NCBI RefSeq assembly: GCF_002165575.1
Contig: NZ_MXQF01000019.1
Coordinates: forward strand, 1-64,000
Direction of reading: 5' to 3'
Source of the DNA: Pseudoalteromonas sp. A601
Lineage (GTDB): Bacteria; Pseudomonadota; Gammaproteobacteria; Enterobacterales; Alteromonadaceae
Length of the DNA stretch: 64,000 nt
Part shown: piece after piece, positions 1 to 7,773 of the stretch
How the letters are laid out: every line of letters begins with the position of its first letter
Position numbering within the stretch: the first letter of the stretch is position 1
The notes under the pieces: generated by a model
Seen by the model: the letters and a program-made list of their open reading frames with translations, nothing else
What the model was told of the DNA's origin: nothing
The model's database searches: none
Program-made: the position numbers and the translations under genes

Positions 1-157
1 AAGCCAATCGGCGCTAAAGCGCTCTCCTACAAAATAAAGGCGCTAGATTCTAGGATTATCACGTAGCTCGTCGCTCGTAGCTCAAAACCCGTAGCTTTTG
101 TCTTCTCATTTACTCTCATTCACTTCTCTTTGTGCAAATAGATCTTTTAGTGATTTA

Positions 158-323
158 TTCACCACAGAGGTTATGAGGCGCTTCGCTAAAGAGGAAAAAT
201 ATGAAAACTAGGTTCTAGGGAAGTGACTAGGAGCTAGACGTGTTCGAAGCTAGCAGCCCGTCGCCCGAAGCAATGGTTTCCATTCTCAGTGAAGCGCGGC
301 GCCTCGGTGAGCTCGGTGGTGAA
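158..323. repeat. Intergenic palindromic repeat, copy A
   Basis: The block opens with TTCACCACAGAGG and closes with CTCGGTGGTGAA, which are near-complementary ends. Inside it are phrases shared with the block at 1354-1503: 'ggttatgaggcgct', 'aagtgactaggagctag', 'cagcccgtcgccc' and 'atggtttccattctcagtg'. The two copies flank the mntA-hepT pair in the same orientation. The remainder of 1-439 holds degenerate units of the type CTCGTAGC/CCCGTCGC and no gene that I can see. It looks like a non-coding, mobile or recombinogenic repeat family. Confidence 0.7.
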
Positions 324-439
324 ATTGATTTTAAAACAATCACAGCTAAAGCTTGTTCCTACGGTAGTAAAAGGTACTAGGAGCTAGATGTGTTCGTAGC
401 CCGTAGCTCGCCGCGCGAACCCCGCTGCATTTTATAATG

Positions 440-859
440 TCAGTTGGCTAACTCAGTTATCGCTTTTAAGCTAAACGCATGCATAGTTACATAATGTTGT
501 TTTTTGATAATCGTTTTTACTATTTCTTGATCTATATTCAAATAATCATGCACAAGGGCGTTGCGTAAACCAATTATTTTACGCCATGACAGCAACTCTG
601 CATCGGTTAAAATTCCAAGCTGTGTTAATTCACTAAATGTTTGGTAGGCGTTACTGCTGGTACTGCTTTTATGTTTTTTAAGCCAATGTTTTGCCAAACC
701 AATGCAGACTTCTGTCATCAACTGTAACAAACGCTCTGCGGCACGGTAATCTCGACTATTAAGCTGTTCGACTTGGCTTAATTCGTTCAGCTCTTGCATA
801 TATTCGTCGATATGCCGTGTTACTTCACTAATATAAAGTGATATTCCTGTATCAGTCAT
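440..859 (-). CDS. hepT: HepT-like RNase toxin (type VII toxin-antitoxin)
   Basis: A 139-residue all-helical protein of the HepT/DUF86 type. The RX4HXY motif is visible as R99, H104 and Y106 in RNALVHDY. In characterised HepT proteins, R and H form the RNase site of the HEPN fold, and the Tyr is the residue that the partner MntA modifies with AMP. Its start overlaps the end of the upstream mntA by 8 nt, so the two are translationally coupled, antitoxin first. The family function is established. Toxicity of this copy, and its target RNA, are inferred. Confidence 0.88.
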   Translation of the reverse strand: MTDTGISLYISEVTRHIDEYMQELNELSQVEQLNSRDYRAAERLLQLMTEVCIGLAKHWLKKHKSSTSSNAYQTFSELTQLGILTDAELLSWRKIIGLRNALVHDYLNIDQEIVKTIIKKQHYVTMHAFSLKAITELAN

Positions 860-1241
860 GCTTACTCGCTATCGTCTCAAACTCAAATTGGCTATAAATA
901 CGCTGCTGCTCTTTCATAGCTCTCAAGCTATTTTTGCCTAAAATGGCCTGCCCGTATTCTACTACATTGAATGCAAGGTAACTTGGGATTAAGTTTATAT
1001 CAACAATTGAAATTAGCTGTTCGTTCAAGCTAAGTGCATTGCTGATTTCAAGCTCGAGCTCTTTTGGTCTAAGTCGTTTATCGAATGAGCTTAACTCAAA
1101 GTTTTTAAAAGCGATGGCAAGATCTATATCGCTATGGGGTTGCGCCGTGCCTTTGGCGTGGGAGCCGTATAACCAAACAACCTCAACATCGCTATTTTGT
1201 TGCAAGTATTTAATTATTTTTTGAAAAATATTATTTCCCAC
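852..1241 (-). CDS. mntA: MntA-like nucleotidyltransferase antitoxin
   Basis: A 129-residue minimal nucleotidyltransferase. The signature GSX10DXD is exact: G26-S27, then D38 and D40 (GSHAKG...SDIDLA). MntA proteins transfer AMP onto the Tyr of HepT and so neutralise it. The best start is GTG at 1241; the only nearby ATG is out of frame. No clear Shine-Dalgarno sequence precedes it. It is the first gene of the pair with hepT and sits between two copies of the same intergenic repeat, which suggests the cassette was acquired or moves. Confidence 0.88.
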   Translation of the reverse strand: MGNNIFQKIIKYLQQNSDVEVVWLYGSHAKGTAQPHSDIDLAIAFKNFELSSFDKRLRPKELELEISNALSLNEQLISIVDINLIPSYLAFNVVEYGQAILGKNSLRAMKEQQRIYSQFEFETIASKHD

Positions 1242-1353
1242 AATACAAAACCATTAATAAAACACAGGGATAATCATAACCTATCAGTTTTACAGTGAAC
1301 ACAAAAACTGATAATACACTTTTATTTGTGCAAAATGATTTTTAAGTGATTTA

Positions 1354-1503
1354 TTCACAAAGAGGTTATGAGGCGCTGCGCTTTAGAGGGAACACAAAGG
1401 CCCTAGGTTTTAGGAAAGTGACTAGGAGCTAGGTATGCTCGCAGCCCGTCGCCCAAAATCATGGTTTCCATTCTCAGTGTAGCGAAGCGCCTCGGTGGTA
1501 AAA
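1354..1503. repeat. Intergenic palindromic repeat, copy B
   Basis: Second copy of the repeat at 158-323, in the same orientation. It starts TTCACAAAGAGG and ends CTCGGTGGTAAAA, with the shared interior phrases in the same order. From 1504 to about 1790 the sequence continues as degenerate pieces of the same family ('aagtgactag', 'gctcgtcgctcgaagcccg', 'ctcattgcccgaag'). I see no gene anywhere in 1242-1891. Confidence 0.7.
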
Positions 1504-1802
1504 AGGTTTTTAAGGAATCACAGATCGAAAAAGCTGCTAGGCTCTAAGGAAGTGACAGGCACTAGGTTCTAAGAAAGTGACTAGCGGCTAGGCTGTATTC
1601 GTTACTCGTCGCTCGAAGCCCGATGTTCGCAGCCCGTTGCCCTCGGTCTTTTGTCTGCTCATTTACTCTCATTGTCTTCTCTTTGTGCAAAAAAATGGCT
1701 AGGCTCTAGCAAAGGAGCTAGGTATGCGCGCAGCTCGTTGCTCATTGCCCGAAGTCGGTTTATAGGGTGATATAAGTACGAGGGCTAGATGAAAATACAA
1801 GT

Positions 1803-1890
1803 CAAACTAGAGTTAATCTAAATTCTAGTTTGCTTCAATTAAGTTCGAGGTCTACAATTAATAACATTCCAAGTGTGAAATTGTAGACCT
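1803..1890 (+). promoter_or_regulatory. Double inverted-repeat operator of the abiE operon
   Basis: Two perfect inverted repeats lie directly upstream of abiEi. IR1 is CAAACTAGA at 1803-1811 with TCTAGTTTG at 1824-1832. IR2 is AGGTCTACAATT at 1848-1859 with AATTGTAGACCT at 1879-1890, ending one base before the ATG. AbiEi antitoxins are known to bind paired inverted repeats and repress their own operon, so this is the likely operator. IR2 occupies the place of a ribosome-binding site, so repression could also touch translation, or the message could be leaderless. Confidence 0.7.
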
Positions 1891-1891
1891 A

Positions 1892-2416
1892 ATGAATAAA
1901 ACAGAAAGATTATTAGCAACACTAGCTAGCTCTGTTAAAGCAGGTGGCGGTATTCATACCAGTGCTGAATTGGCTTTTATGATGTCTGAAAAACCCACGC
2001 CTGCGTTCACTAAGTTTCTGACTGATAATGTTAATAAAGGGCTATTAAGAAGGGTCTGCAATGGTATTTTTGAAAGCACGCTCACGCCACCTGATCCAAC
2101 CACCGCTATTTATAAAATAGTTAAAAAGCTACGTGGCGATGTTTTAAATTACATAAGCCTAGAAAGCCAGCTCAGTTACACGGGCGATATTTCGCAAATA
2201 TTAATGGATAGGCTAACAGTAATAACGAAAGGCCGTAGTGGTACATTTTCAACTCCGTATGGTGTTATTGAGCTGACCCATACAAAAAAACCAATTGATA
2301 AATTTGCGAAAAACCTATATTTCGATAAAAGCATCAAGATGTACCGAGCAAATACGCTGCAAGCGATTGCAGATCTAAAAGCCTGTAATCGCAACGTACA
2401 CATGCTGGAGAACTAA
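1892..2416 (+). CDS. abiEi: AbiEi-family antitoxin (type IV toxin-antitoxin)
   Basis: A 174-residue protein with an N-terminal winged-helix region (about 1-75, including 'HTSAELAFMM' and 'KGLLRRVCNGIFES') and a C-terminal domain typical of AbiEi-type transcriptional regulators. It sits immediately upstream of an AbiEii toxin with no intergenic space, the standard antitoxin-toxin order. It should repress the operon through the inverted repeats at 1803-1890 and counteract the toxin without direct binding, as in other type IV systems. The identification depends partly on the partner gene. Confidence 0.82.
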   Translation: MNKTERLLATLASSVKAGGGIHTSAELAFMMSEKPTPAFTKFLTDNVNKGLLRRVCNGIFESTLTPPDPTTAIYKIVKKLRGDVLNYISLESQLSYTGDISQILMDRLTVITKGRSGTFSTPYGVIELTHTKKPIDKFAKNLYFDKSIKMYRANTLQAIADLKACNRNVHMLEN

Positions 2417-3307
2417 ATGTTAACAGAATATATACGCCAAATTATAGCTGCAAATCCAGAGTACGCTGGCGTCACGCCTGTGATTGAAAAAGAAATTCTT
2501 CATCACGACATTATGGCTGCAATGGTAAAACAAGGTGTTATGCCTTCGCTTACTTTTATTGGTGGCACCTCACTTCGTTTGTGCCATAACAGTTCTAGAT
2601 TATCTGAGGATTTAGATTTTAATGGTGGGCATGACTTCAAGCCGAGCGACTTCAATGGCTTAGAAGTTGAAATCCAAAAATACATACAAAATAAATATGA
2701 AGTACAGGTATGGGTAAATAAACCAGCTGAAGATAATCAAGCTAATACTTCATCTTGGAAAATAAGTATCGAAAAAGAAAGTAATCGTCCTGATCTTCCC
2801 CGCCAAAAAATGCATATAGATGTTTGCGCTATCCCGTCATTTGATATCGAAAAAAGACCATTAATAAATCACTATAATATTGTCGCGCCAACAGAAGGTT
2901 TGCTGATCCCTGTACAATCATTAACGGAAACGCTTGCAGACAAGTTTATTACATTAGCCTACCGTGCTAGGCGCATTAAACCGCGCGATGTATGGGATAT
3001 AGTATGGATAAAACAAAGAGGTGTTGCGGTATCTAAGCAACTGATCAATAAAAAGCTTGCGGCTAGGGGTAAAACCAACGAAGACTTTATTGAGGCACTG
3101 ACTATTCAATTAGACAAGCTACAGCATGACGATGAAGTTCGTAAAGACTTCAATATTGAAATGAGCCGTTTCATTCCAAATCAAATCAAAGAAAGAACAA
3201 TCGATAACCCTGATTATTGGCCATATGTACAGTCAGAAATCAAAAATATGTCATTCCCTTTGCTTAACAATGATATTAAAAAAAATGAGTTTGATATGGG
3301 GAGCTAA
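2417..3307 (+). CDS. abiEii: AbiEii nucleotidyltransferase toxin
   Basis: A 296-residue DNA polymerase beta-like nucleotidyltransferase. Motif I is GGTSLRLCHNSSRLSEDLDF at 49-68, with the metal-binding acidic pair at D65 and D67. The later conserved blocks 'ETLADKFITLAYR' and 'KPRDVWDIVWI' match the AbiEii/AbiGii family. Such toxins cause abortive infection or growth arrest, in studied cases by modifying tRNA ends. The start codon follows the antitoxin stop directly. The 3' flank carries TTGTAGACC (3345-3353), an inverted echo of the operator, which may mark a cassette boundary. Confidence 0.88.
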   Translation: MLTEYIRQIIAANPEYAGVTPVIEKEILHHDIMAAMVKQGVMPSLTFIGGTSLRLCHNSSRLSEDLDFNGGHDFKPSDFNGLEVEIQKYIQNKYEVQVWVNKPAEDNQANTSSWKISIEKESNRPDLPRQKMHIDVCAIPSFDIEKRPLINHYNIVAPTEGLLIPVQSLTETLADKFITLAYRARRIKPRDVWDIVWIKQRGVAVSKQLINKKLAARGKTNEDFIEALTIQLDKLQHDDEVRKDFNIEMSRFIPNQIKERTIDNPDYWPYVQSEIKNMSFPLLNNDIKKNEFDMGS

Positions 3308-3316
3308 CTTCAAGTT

Positions 3317-3349
3317 TACAAAAAAGCACTTAATGGGTAATTTTTTGTA
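3317..3349 (+). terminator. AT-rich inverted repeat after abiEii
   Basis: TACAAAAAA at 3317-3325 pairs with TTTTTTGTA at 3341-3349 across a 15-nt loop. The stem lacks GC pairs, so it is a weak terminator candidate. It also carries the TTGTAGACC half-site shared with the abiE operator. Confidence 0.3.
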
Positions 3350-3390
3350 GACCAGTATCCACAACCTGTCGCTCGTAGCTTTTTGCCTTC

Positions 3391-4671
3391 TCATTGCTCT
3401 TTTTTTCGTAACCAAAACAAACTACCCGGCACGGAGATCCAAGCTTGTTTGCCAAGTGAATTTAGGTATATACCCACTTCTTCTTTACTGCCTGGACTGT
3501 AAAAATGAAACTCCTCAGATTTTAGTTTTTCTTGTCCGGTGAGTATTTTTATAAAATGCTTATTAAGCTGTTTAAGTTGCTTTTTGTATTGCTTAGCTTT
3601 GCTAGAGTCACCATGTTTATGAAACTCACTCAAGGCGCGGCTTGCTGTGGCATGGATCTCTTCGCTGTCGAAGTCGGCTAAAAACGCATCCAGCTTTGGC
3701 CACTGGCCTTTAATAATGTAGCAATTCATTAGCCAGTGGCGATTAGCTTGATTATCCATGGGGTTTAGTTGCCAAAGCGCTTCAAATTCGTCAATAGCGT
3801 ATTGTATGTTACCTTGTAATGCGTTAATTTGTGCACGATGCGCTCGTAACATCATATAAGGGCGTGTTTCGTGGATCAGCCAAAAGTGGCCTTGGTTCTG
3901 TGCTATGTATTGCTCTGTAATAATACCTTCAAACAGTTCCAGTAACGCTGCTATAGGTTCAAATGCGCTTGGAGTAAAATCGCTAAGGATTGCTTCCATT
4001 AATTGATCAATTACTTCGTCGTCGAGCACTTTACCAGCAAAGTCATCGTTGTGGTGTTCACCTGCAAACTCTTCCGCAAATTGTTCGTTAAACGCGGCTT
4101 CGTCTTCATCTGTCCAGCTGGGATCTTCAATAAAACGAACACTATAAAGCACATCGGCTACAAAATAGCTGTAGTTCTTTTTATAGGCTTGCGCTAGGCC
4201 TTGGTTGTCAGCAAATTTTTTAACTGCAGCTTGTTCAGAGCTAAATGCACTCAGTACTTCGTTTAAACTCATTAGCAGGTCTTTTTGGTGTTTATTTAGG
4301 CTGCGTTTATCGATAAATTTAAGTGCCTGTAATGCCCCTTTACAGTAATTAGGCAGTGGCATATTAGCTTTGAGTGAATCGCGGTAGTCGGTTTTCGATA
4401 AGCTGCATTTAGTGGGCATTTTAAGGTCTTCGGTCATCACTTTATGCATGCTGTTATTGTAATTTTCCATCAGGCTTTCGAGGTACTTTAACTCAGCGTC
4501 TGTTGTAAAATTAATGTCACCTAATAGGTCTGACTGCCATTGGCTGGGCATTATTAAGTCGGGCAGTAAGCCTAACCCTAAAAAATAACCTTGAATAAAA
4601 TAGTAATCAGGCTTTTTCTCACTTAATGCACTTAATTTAATAACATCATTACGAATTTTGGCGGGCGACAT
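3391..4671 (-). CDS. UPF0149 (YecA/YgfB)-like protein with helical repeat C-terminus
   Basis: A 426-residue cytoplasmic protein. The N-terminus ('YYFIQGYFLGLGLLPDLIMPSQW') resembles the UPF0149 YgfB/YecA domain. The centre is acidic ('EEFAGEHHNDDFAGK'). The C-terminal half ('MMLRAHRAQINALQGNIQYAIDEFEALWQLNPMDNQA') looks like TPR-type repeats, similar to the ST7-like repeat region found in some bacterial proteins. UPF0149 proteins are normally about 190 residues, so this is an extended or fused form. Function unknown. The gene stands alone on its strand and is followed at 3390 by degenerate CTCGTAGC units. Confidence 0.6.
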   Translation of the reverse strand: MSPAKIRNDVIKLSALSEKKPDYYFIQGYFLGLGLLPDLIMPSQWQSDLLGDINFTTDAELKYLESLMENYNNSMHKVMTEDLKMPTKCSLSKTDYRDSLKANMPLPNYCKGALQALKFIDKRSLNKHQKDLLMSLNEVLSAFSSEQAAVKKFADNQGLAQAYKKNYSYFVADVLYSVRFIEDPSWTDEDEAAFNEQFAEEFAGEHHNDDFAGKVLDDEVIDQLMEAILSDFTPSAFEPIAALLELFEGIITEQYIAQNQGHFWLIHETRPYMMLRAHRAQINALQGNIQYAIDEFEALWQLNPMDNQANRHWLMNCYIIKGQWPKLDAFLADFDSEEIHATASRALSEFHKHGDSSKAKQYKKQLKQLNKHFIKILTGQEKLKSEEFHFYSPGSKEEVGIYLNSLGKQAWISVPGSLFWLRKKEQ

Positions 4672-4754
4672 AATTTGACTTATTTTTTTGTAAATTGGCT
4701 CTAGTGTACCTATTGGCTTAAAGGTTACAAGGTTAGAACTCGAAATTTTTAATC

Positions 4755-4782
4755 AAAACCCAGAGTACTTACTCTGGGTTTT
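4755..4782 (-). terminator. Rho-independent terminator
   Basis: A perfect 12-bp stem, AAAACCCAGAGT (4755-4766) with ACTCTGGGTTTT (4771-4782), has a 4-nt loop. Read on the minus strand it ends in a T run and follows the gene that stops at 4804. Confidence 0.85.
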
Positions 4783-4803
4783 ATCGTTTAAATTTAAGCG
4801 TGA

Positions 4804-5466
4804 TCACTCTTGAACTTCGCATTCAGTCCATTCATTAAGTAGACTCGATTTATTTGCTGTGCGCCATGTTTCATAAACAAAGGTGATTTCAGGTATTTCT
4901 TTAATATTGAAAGAAAAATGAAAGCCTTCAGACGCTTCTTCGTTACGAATACAAGGTACAGCCGGCAGTATTGTTTTAAATTCAACAGATCCGCCTTGTG
5001 CTATCACTTGCTTATCTTTTAAGTTTTCAAAACGCGGTGTTAAGCTATCTAAATCGCCATTGATATGACGTACCTGTAAGTTTTCAATGGTGTAATCTGC
5101 ATCGACTGCTGTGATTGACCATCTAACAAAGCCTTCTTCAAGGAAAGGCTTACCACTGGCATAAAAGTCATTCGCAAATGGCGGAATATTTTCATATGGT
5201 AATGGCTGCCATAAACTTTCGTTGTCATCATTTAAGCTGCGTAAACGAACGCCTGTAGCTTCAGCAATCGGATCTACTTTTACTACAAAATCATACTGTG
5301 GCGCATCGTCAATTAAATCGGTTGCTGAATATCGGAATGTGTATGTTCCTGGTTTAGTAAATACTTGACCTCGGGTATTTTCACAGGCGCCATCGCTTGG
5401 GTAGCTAGTAAACTCACCACCTTGTGGGGTGCTTATTAGCTCTTCATGGGTGAATACCCGTTGCAT
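4804..5466 (-). CDS. Hypothetical protein with beta-rich, Ig-like region
   Basis: 220 residues, not recognised. The first 70 residues contain a phrase typical of Ig-like or cadherin-like beta folds ('GTYTFRYSATD...YDFVVKVDP'). There is no signal peptide and no transmembrane segment. The start has no convincing ribosome-binding site and an in-frame TAA lies two codons upstream, so the protein may begin later or be a fragment of a longer protein. The gene stands alone; a terminator follows at 4755-4782, and a decayed copy of the intergenic repeat seems to lie upstream (about 5518-5640). Confidence 0.5.
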   Translation of the reverse strand: MQRVFTHEELISTPQGGEFTSYPSDGACENTRGQVFTKPGTYTFRYSATDLIDDAPQYDFVVKVDPIAEATGVRLRSLNDDNESLWQPLPYENIPPFANDFYASGKPFLEEGFVRWSITAVDADYTIENLQVRHINGDLDSLTPRFENLKDKQVIAQGGSVEFKTILPAVPCIRNEEASEGFHFSFNIKEIPEITFVYETWRTANKSSLLNEWTECEVQE

Positions 5467-5730
5467 TTTTTATTCAGTAATAAGCGTTAACGACAGCCGT
5501 TATTTATTAAATACTCAAAGTAGGTTATGGGGCACTGCACTGATAAGGCTGATTGCTGTCATAGATGACGTTCTATAGATACGATCAAGGCATTTGATTT
5601 TAGGGAGGTGACCAGGCGCTAAGGCTAATTCCCGGCCCTGCGCTTGCATCTATTTTGTACTATTCAGCGTTATAAACAGGCTTAATATCAAGGATTTAGT
5701 TTAAAACAATAACACTCCCTTTGTTGTACT

Positions 5731-7179
5731 TTATACTCGTAGCCACTGCTTTACTTGATCTTTTTCTTGAGCTGTTAAAACTAATTTTTTAGCTCTGTAT
5801 TGGTTTTTACAGTGTGACGCTATAATCTTTGTAAAAACATCTGGTGTATCATTATTTGAAAAGTAGTGTCCTAAATTTTGTAGTAAATTAACCACATGCT
5901 TTACTTGCGCCATGGTGAAATTTGCCCCTTTCATTTTTAATCGTTGTTTTACAAAATTACTTAATGCATTAATACACACTATAAAGCGTTGAACCCCCTC
6001 AGCTAAAAAATTAAACATATGTATGTAAACTCGTTTGGGGTAGCTTGGTAGCGCTGTTAACTTCGAAAGTGCGCCGGGCAATAAATCTACTCGAGGTAAG
6101 CATTTATTTTCATTAACATAAAATCTCTCGGGGCAGTAAATAAAGCCACTGTTAACCGTGTATCCTGAAGGTAGTAGCCTTTGCCAAAGTAGCTTTGCAA
6201 ATGGGTCCTCTAACCACCTTAAACTTCTTAAAAAGATTGGTGCGTTTGCTTTACTTAACAAATTAGTTATTTTTACAGCTCGCTCTGGAGCAACTTTAGT
6301 TAGTAGCCAAGCTTTGAGGTGTTTATAGTGGGTGGGGTGAGTGCTCTCAAGCTTATTTAGATAGTCTATACAATCTGGTTGCGTATGTTTTATCAACCTT
6401 GGGCTGTAGGCTTTCATTGTTACAACCTTAGAAATGATTTGATACACAGAAGGGTCGTAGATAATTCCTTTATATAAAACATAAGGTGCTATGTTGAGTG
6501 ATGCTATTAGTTCTTTTGGACTTATGTCTTCTAGTAAATGCTCGGGAATTATTTTGCACATCAAAAAATCGGTGATCAGTAATGGAAGTCCTTTTGCCAT
6601 ATAAGCTTGAATAATGATTTCAAGTTCTTGATTTGTTTGTGCTGGTACATTTTTGTGTATTTTTGATTTGAGGGCTTTAGGTGGCATAGTAGTAAGCTTG
6701 TTACCTTCTAAAACCTGCTCAATGCTTATAACTTCATCTGCGTATTCTAAGTACCTTTTTGTTGCGTGGCTAAAGTTAACAATGGTTACTTTTTTACCTT
6801 TCGATTTAGCGAGTCTGAGCGCAGGTATAAAATCGGCATCATCGCTCATGATCATTATTTCGTTGAGGTTAGGATTTGTAAATATTGCCGTTGTCATATC
6901 AACCGTTATTTCAGTATCAGCCACGGTTTTACCCTGCAGTGTTATTGGCCGGCATGATGTAATTGAAAATCCAGCGCAAATAAGGGGCTCTATATAGTCT
7001 GAAAATGCATTATCATTAATATATGCTCTTTTTGAGCTGTATTCTCTGGTACCTTGAAATCGACACAAAAAGTGACTGAGCTGCTTTATAAAGCGATCGG
7101 CGAGGTCTTTGCTATATTGTTTTTTTATACATAAATATGCATTGTCGAAATCTAAATAAACCGCAGTATTACTTTGCAT
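5731..7179 (-). CDS. NYN-domain (PIN-like) putative RNase
   Basis: 482 residues from ATG at 7179, preceded by GAGGTGG at good spacing; a longer reading from 7215 is less likely. The N-terminal third is an NYN/LabA-type domain: 'AVYLDFDNAYLCIK' at the start, then 'ADTEITVDMTTAI' and 'MIMSDDADFIPALRLAKSKGKKV'. The conserved acidic residues of this nuclease fold are all present. The remaining 300 residues are not recognised and may bind RNA or a partner. NYN proteins usually cleave RNA; the substrate here is unknown. It neighbours the toxin-antitoxin genes and lies next to the hairpin region at 7376-7452. Confidence 0.7.
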   Translation of the reverse strand: MQSNTAVYLDFDNAYLCIKKQYSKDLADRFIKQLSHFLCRFQGTREYSSKRAYINDNAFSDYIEPLICAGFSITSCRPITLQGKTVADTEITVDMTTAIFTNPNLNEIMIMSDDADFIPALRLAKSKGKKVTIVNFSHATKRYLEYADEVISIEQVLEGNKLTTMPPKALKSKIHKNVPAQTNQELEIIIQAYMAKGLPLLITDFLMCKIIPEHLLEDISPKELIASLNIAPYVLYKGIIYDPSVYQIISKVVTMKAYSPRLIKHTQPDCIDYLNKLESTHPTHYKHLKAWLLTKVAPERAVKITNLLSKANAPIFLRSLRWLEDPFAKLLWQRLLPSGYTVNSGFIYCPERFYVNENKCLPRVDLLPGALSKLTALPSYPKRVYIHMFNFLAEGVQRFIVCINALSNFVKQRLKMKGANFTMAQVKHVVNLLQNLGHYFSNNDTPDVFTKIIASHCKNQYRAKKLVLTAQEKDQVKQWLRV

Positions 7180-7375
7180 TTGCCACCTCAAAAACATAAA
7201 CCTTTGTGTCAACATACGCTAGTTACTTGGTTTTTTTTAGTTTTAACTGATCCGATCAGATTGTTTTTCTTCTCTTGTAATTTTATTTCTATTTATATAG
7301 CTGAAAGCCTCTGATTCGCTACCCAAAACGTTATCTCATCGGTATAATTCGCAACTTTTTTACATTTTACGTGGT

Positions 7376-7666
7376 TAGCGCGTGTTGACCGTTGTGGATT
7401 GAAATTTTTTCAATCTAGGGGCGATTTAATCACGAAAGGTCAACACGCCCTAGTCATGGAACAAAAGGTAGATGTTTGTAAGCCGAGTTAGGTTAGTCAA
7501 AACTATCTGGCTCCTTTTTAACAAACACTTTTTATAACACTTTAAATATTAAGACATTGTTCAGTTAAACTTAGGTATTGTGCACACTTACTCCTGTTGA
7601 TACCCCTGACGACATTTTTGTTGTTTAAGCAGTTTTACCAGCTCTCCCCCGAGCTGGTTTTTTTTG
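7376..7666 (+). ncRNA. Candidate structured small RNA or palindromic element
   Basis: The gap 7180-7773 has no gene but contains strong structure. TAGCGCGTGTTGACC (7376-7390) pairs with GGTCAACACGCCCTA (7438-7452), 14 of 15 positions. Inside it GATTGAAA (7397-7404) pairs with TTTCAATC (7408-7415). A -10-like TATAAT lies at 7343-7348. A clear plus-strand terminator ends at 7666 with no coding sequence upstream of it on that strand. A small RNA ending at 7666 would explain this. The hairpin could instead be a separate repeat, with a shorter RNA starting near 7580. No known RNA family was recognised. Confidence 0.35.
7638..7666 (+). terminator. Rho-independent terminator with no upstream gene
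   Basis: ACCAGCTC (7638-7645) pairs with GAGCTGGT (7651-7658), followed by a run of eight T. It is a textbook terminator on the plus strand. Since the nearest upstream gene runs the other way, it most likely ends a non-coding transcript. Confidence 0.8.
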
Positions 7667-7773
7667 CCTTTTATTTGCCTAGTTACTCGCCTGTAGTCAT
7701 GTTAAAGTTCCACTACTAGTTGAATACAACTTTGTATTTAATGTTGAATAAAATCTAATTACTAGGCAGCACT

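Noticed and set aside
7376-7452. Retron non-coding RNA
   Set aside because: The long closing stem is suggestive, but no reverse transcriptase gene lies nearby.
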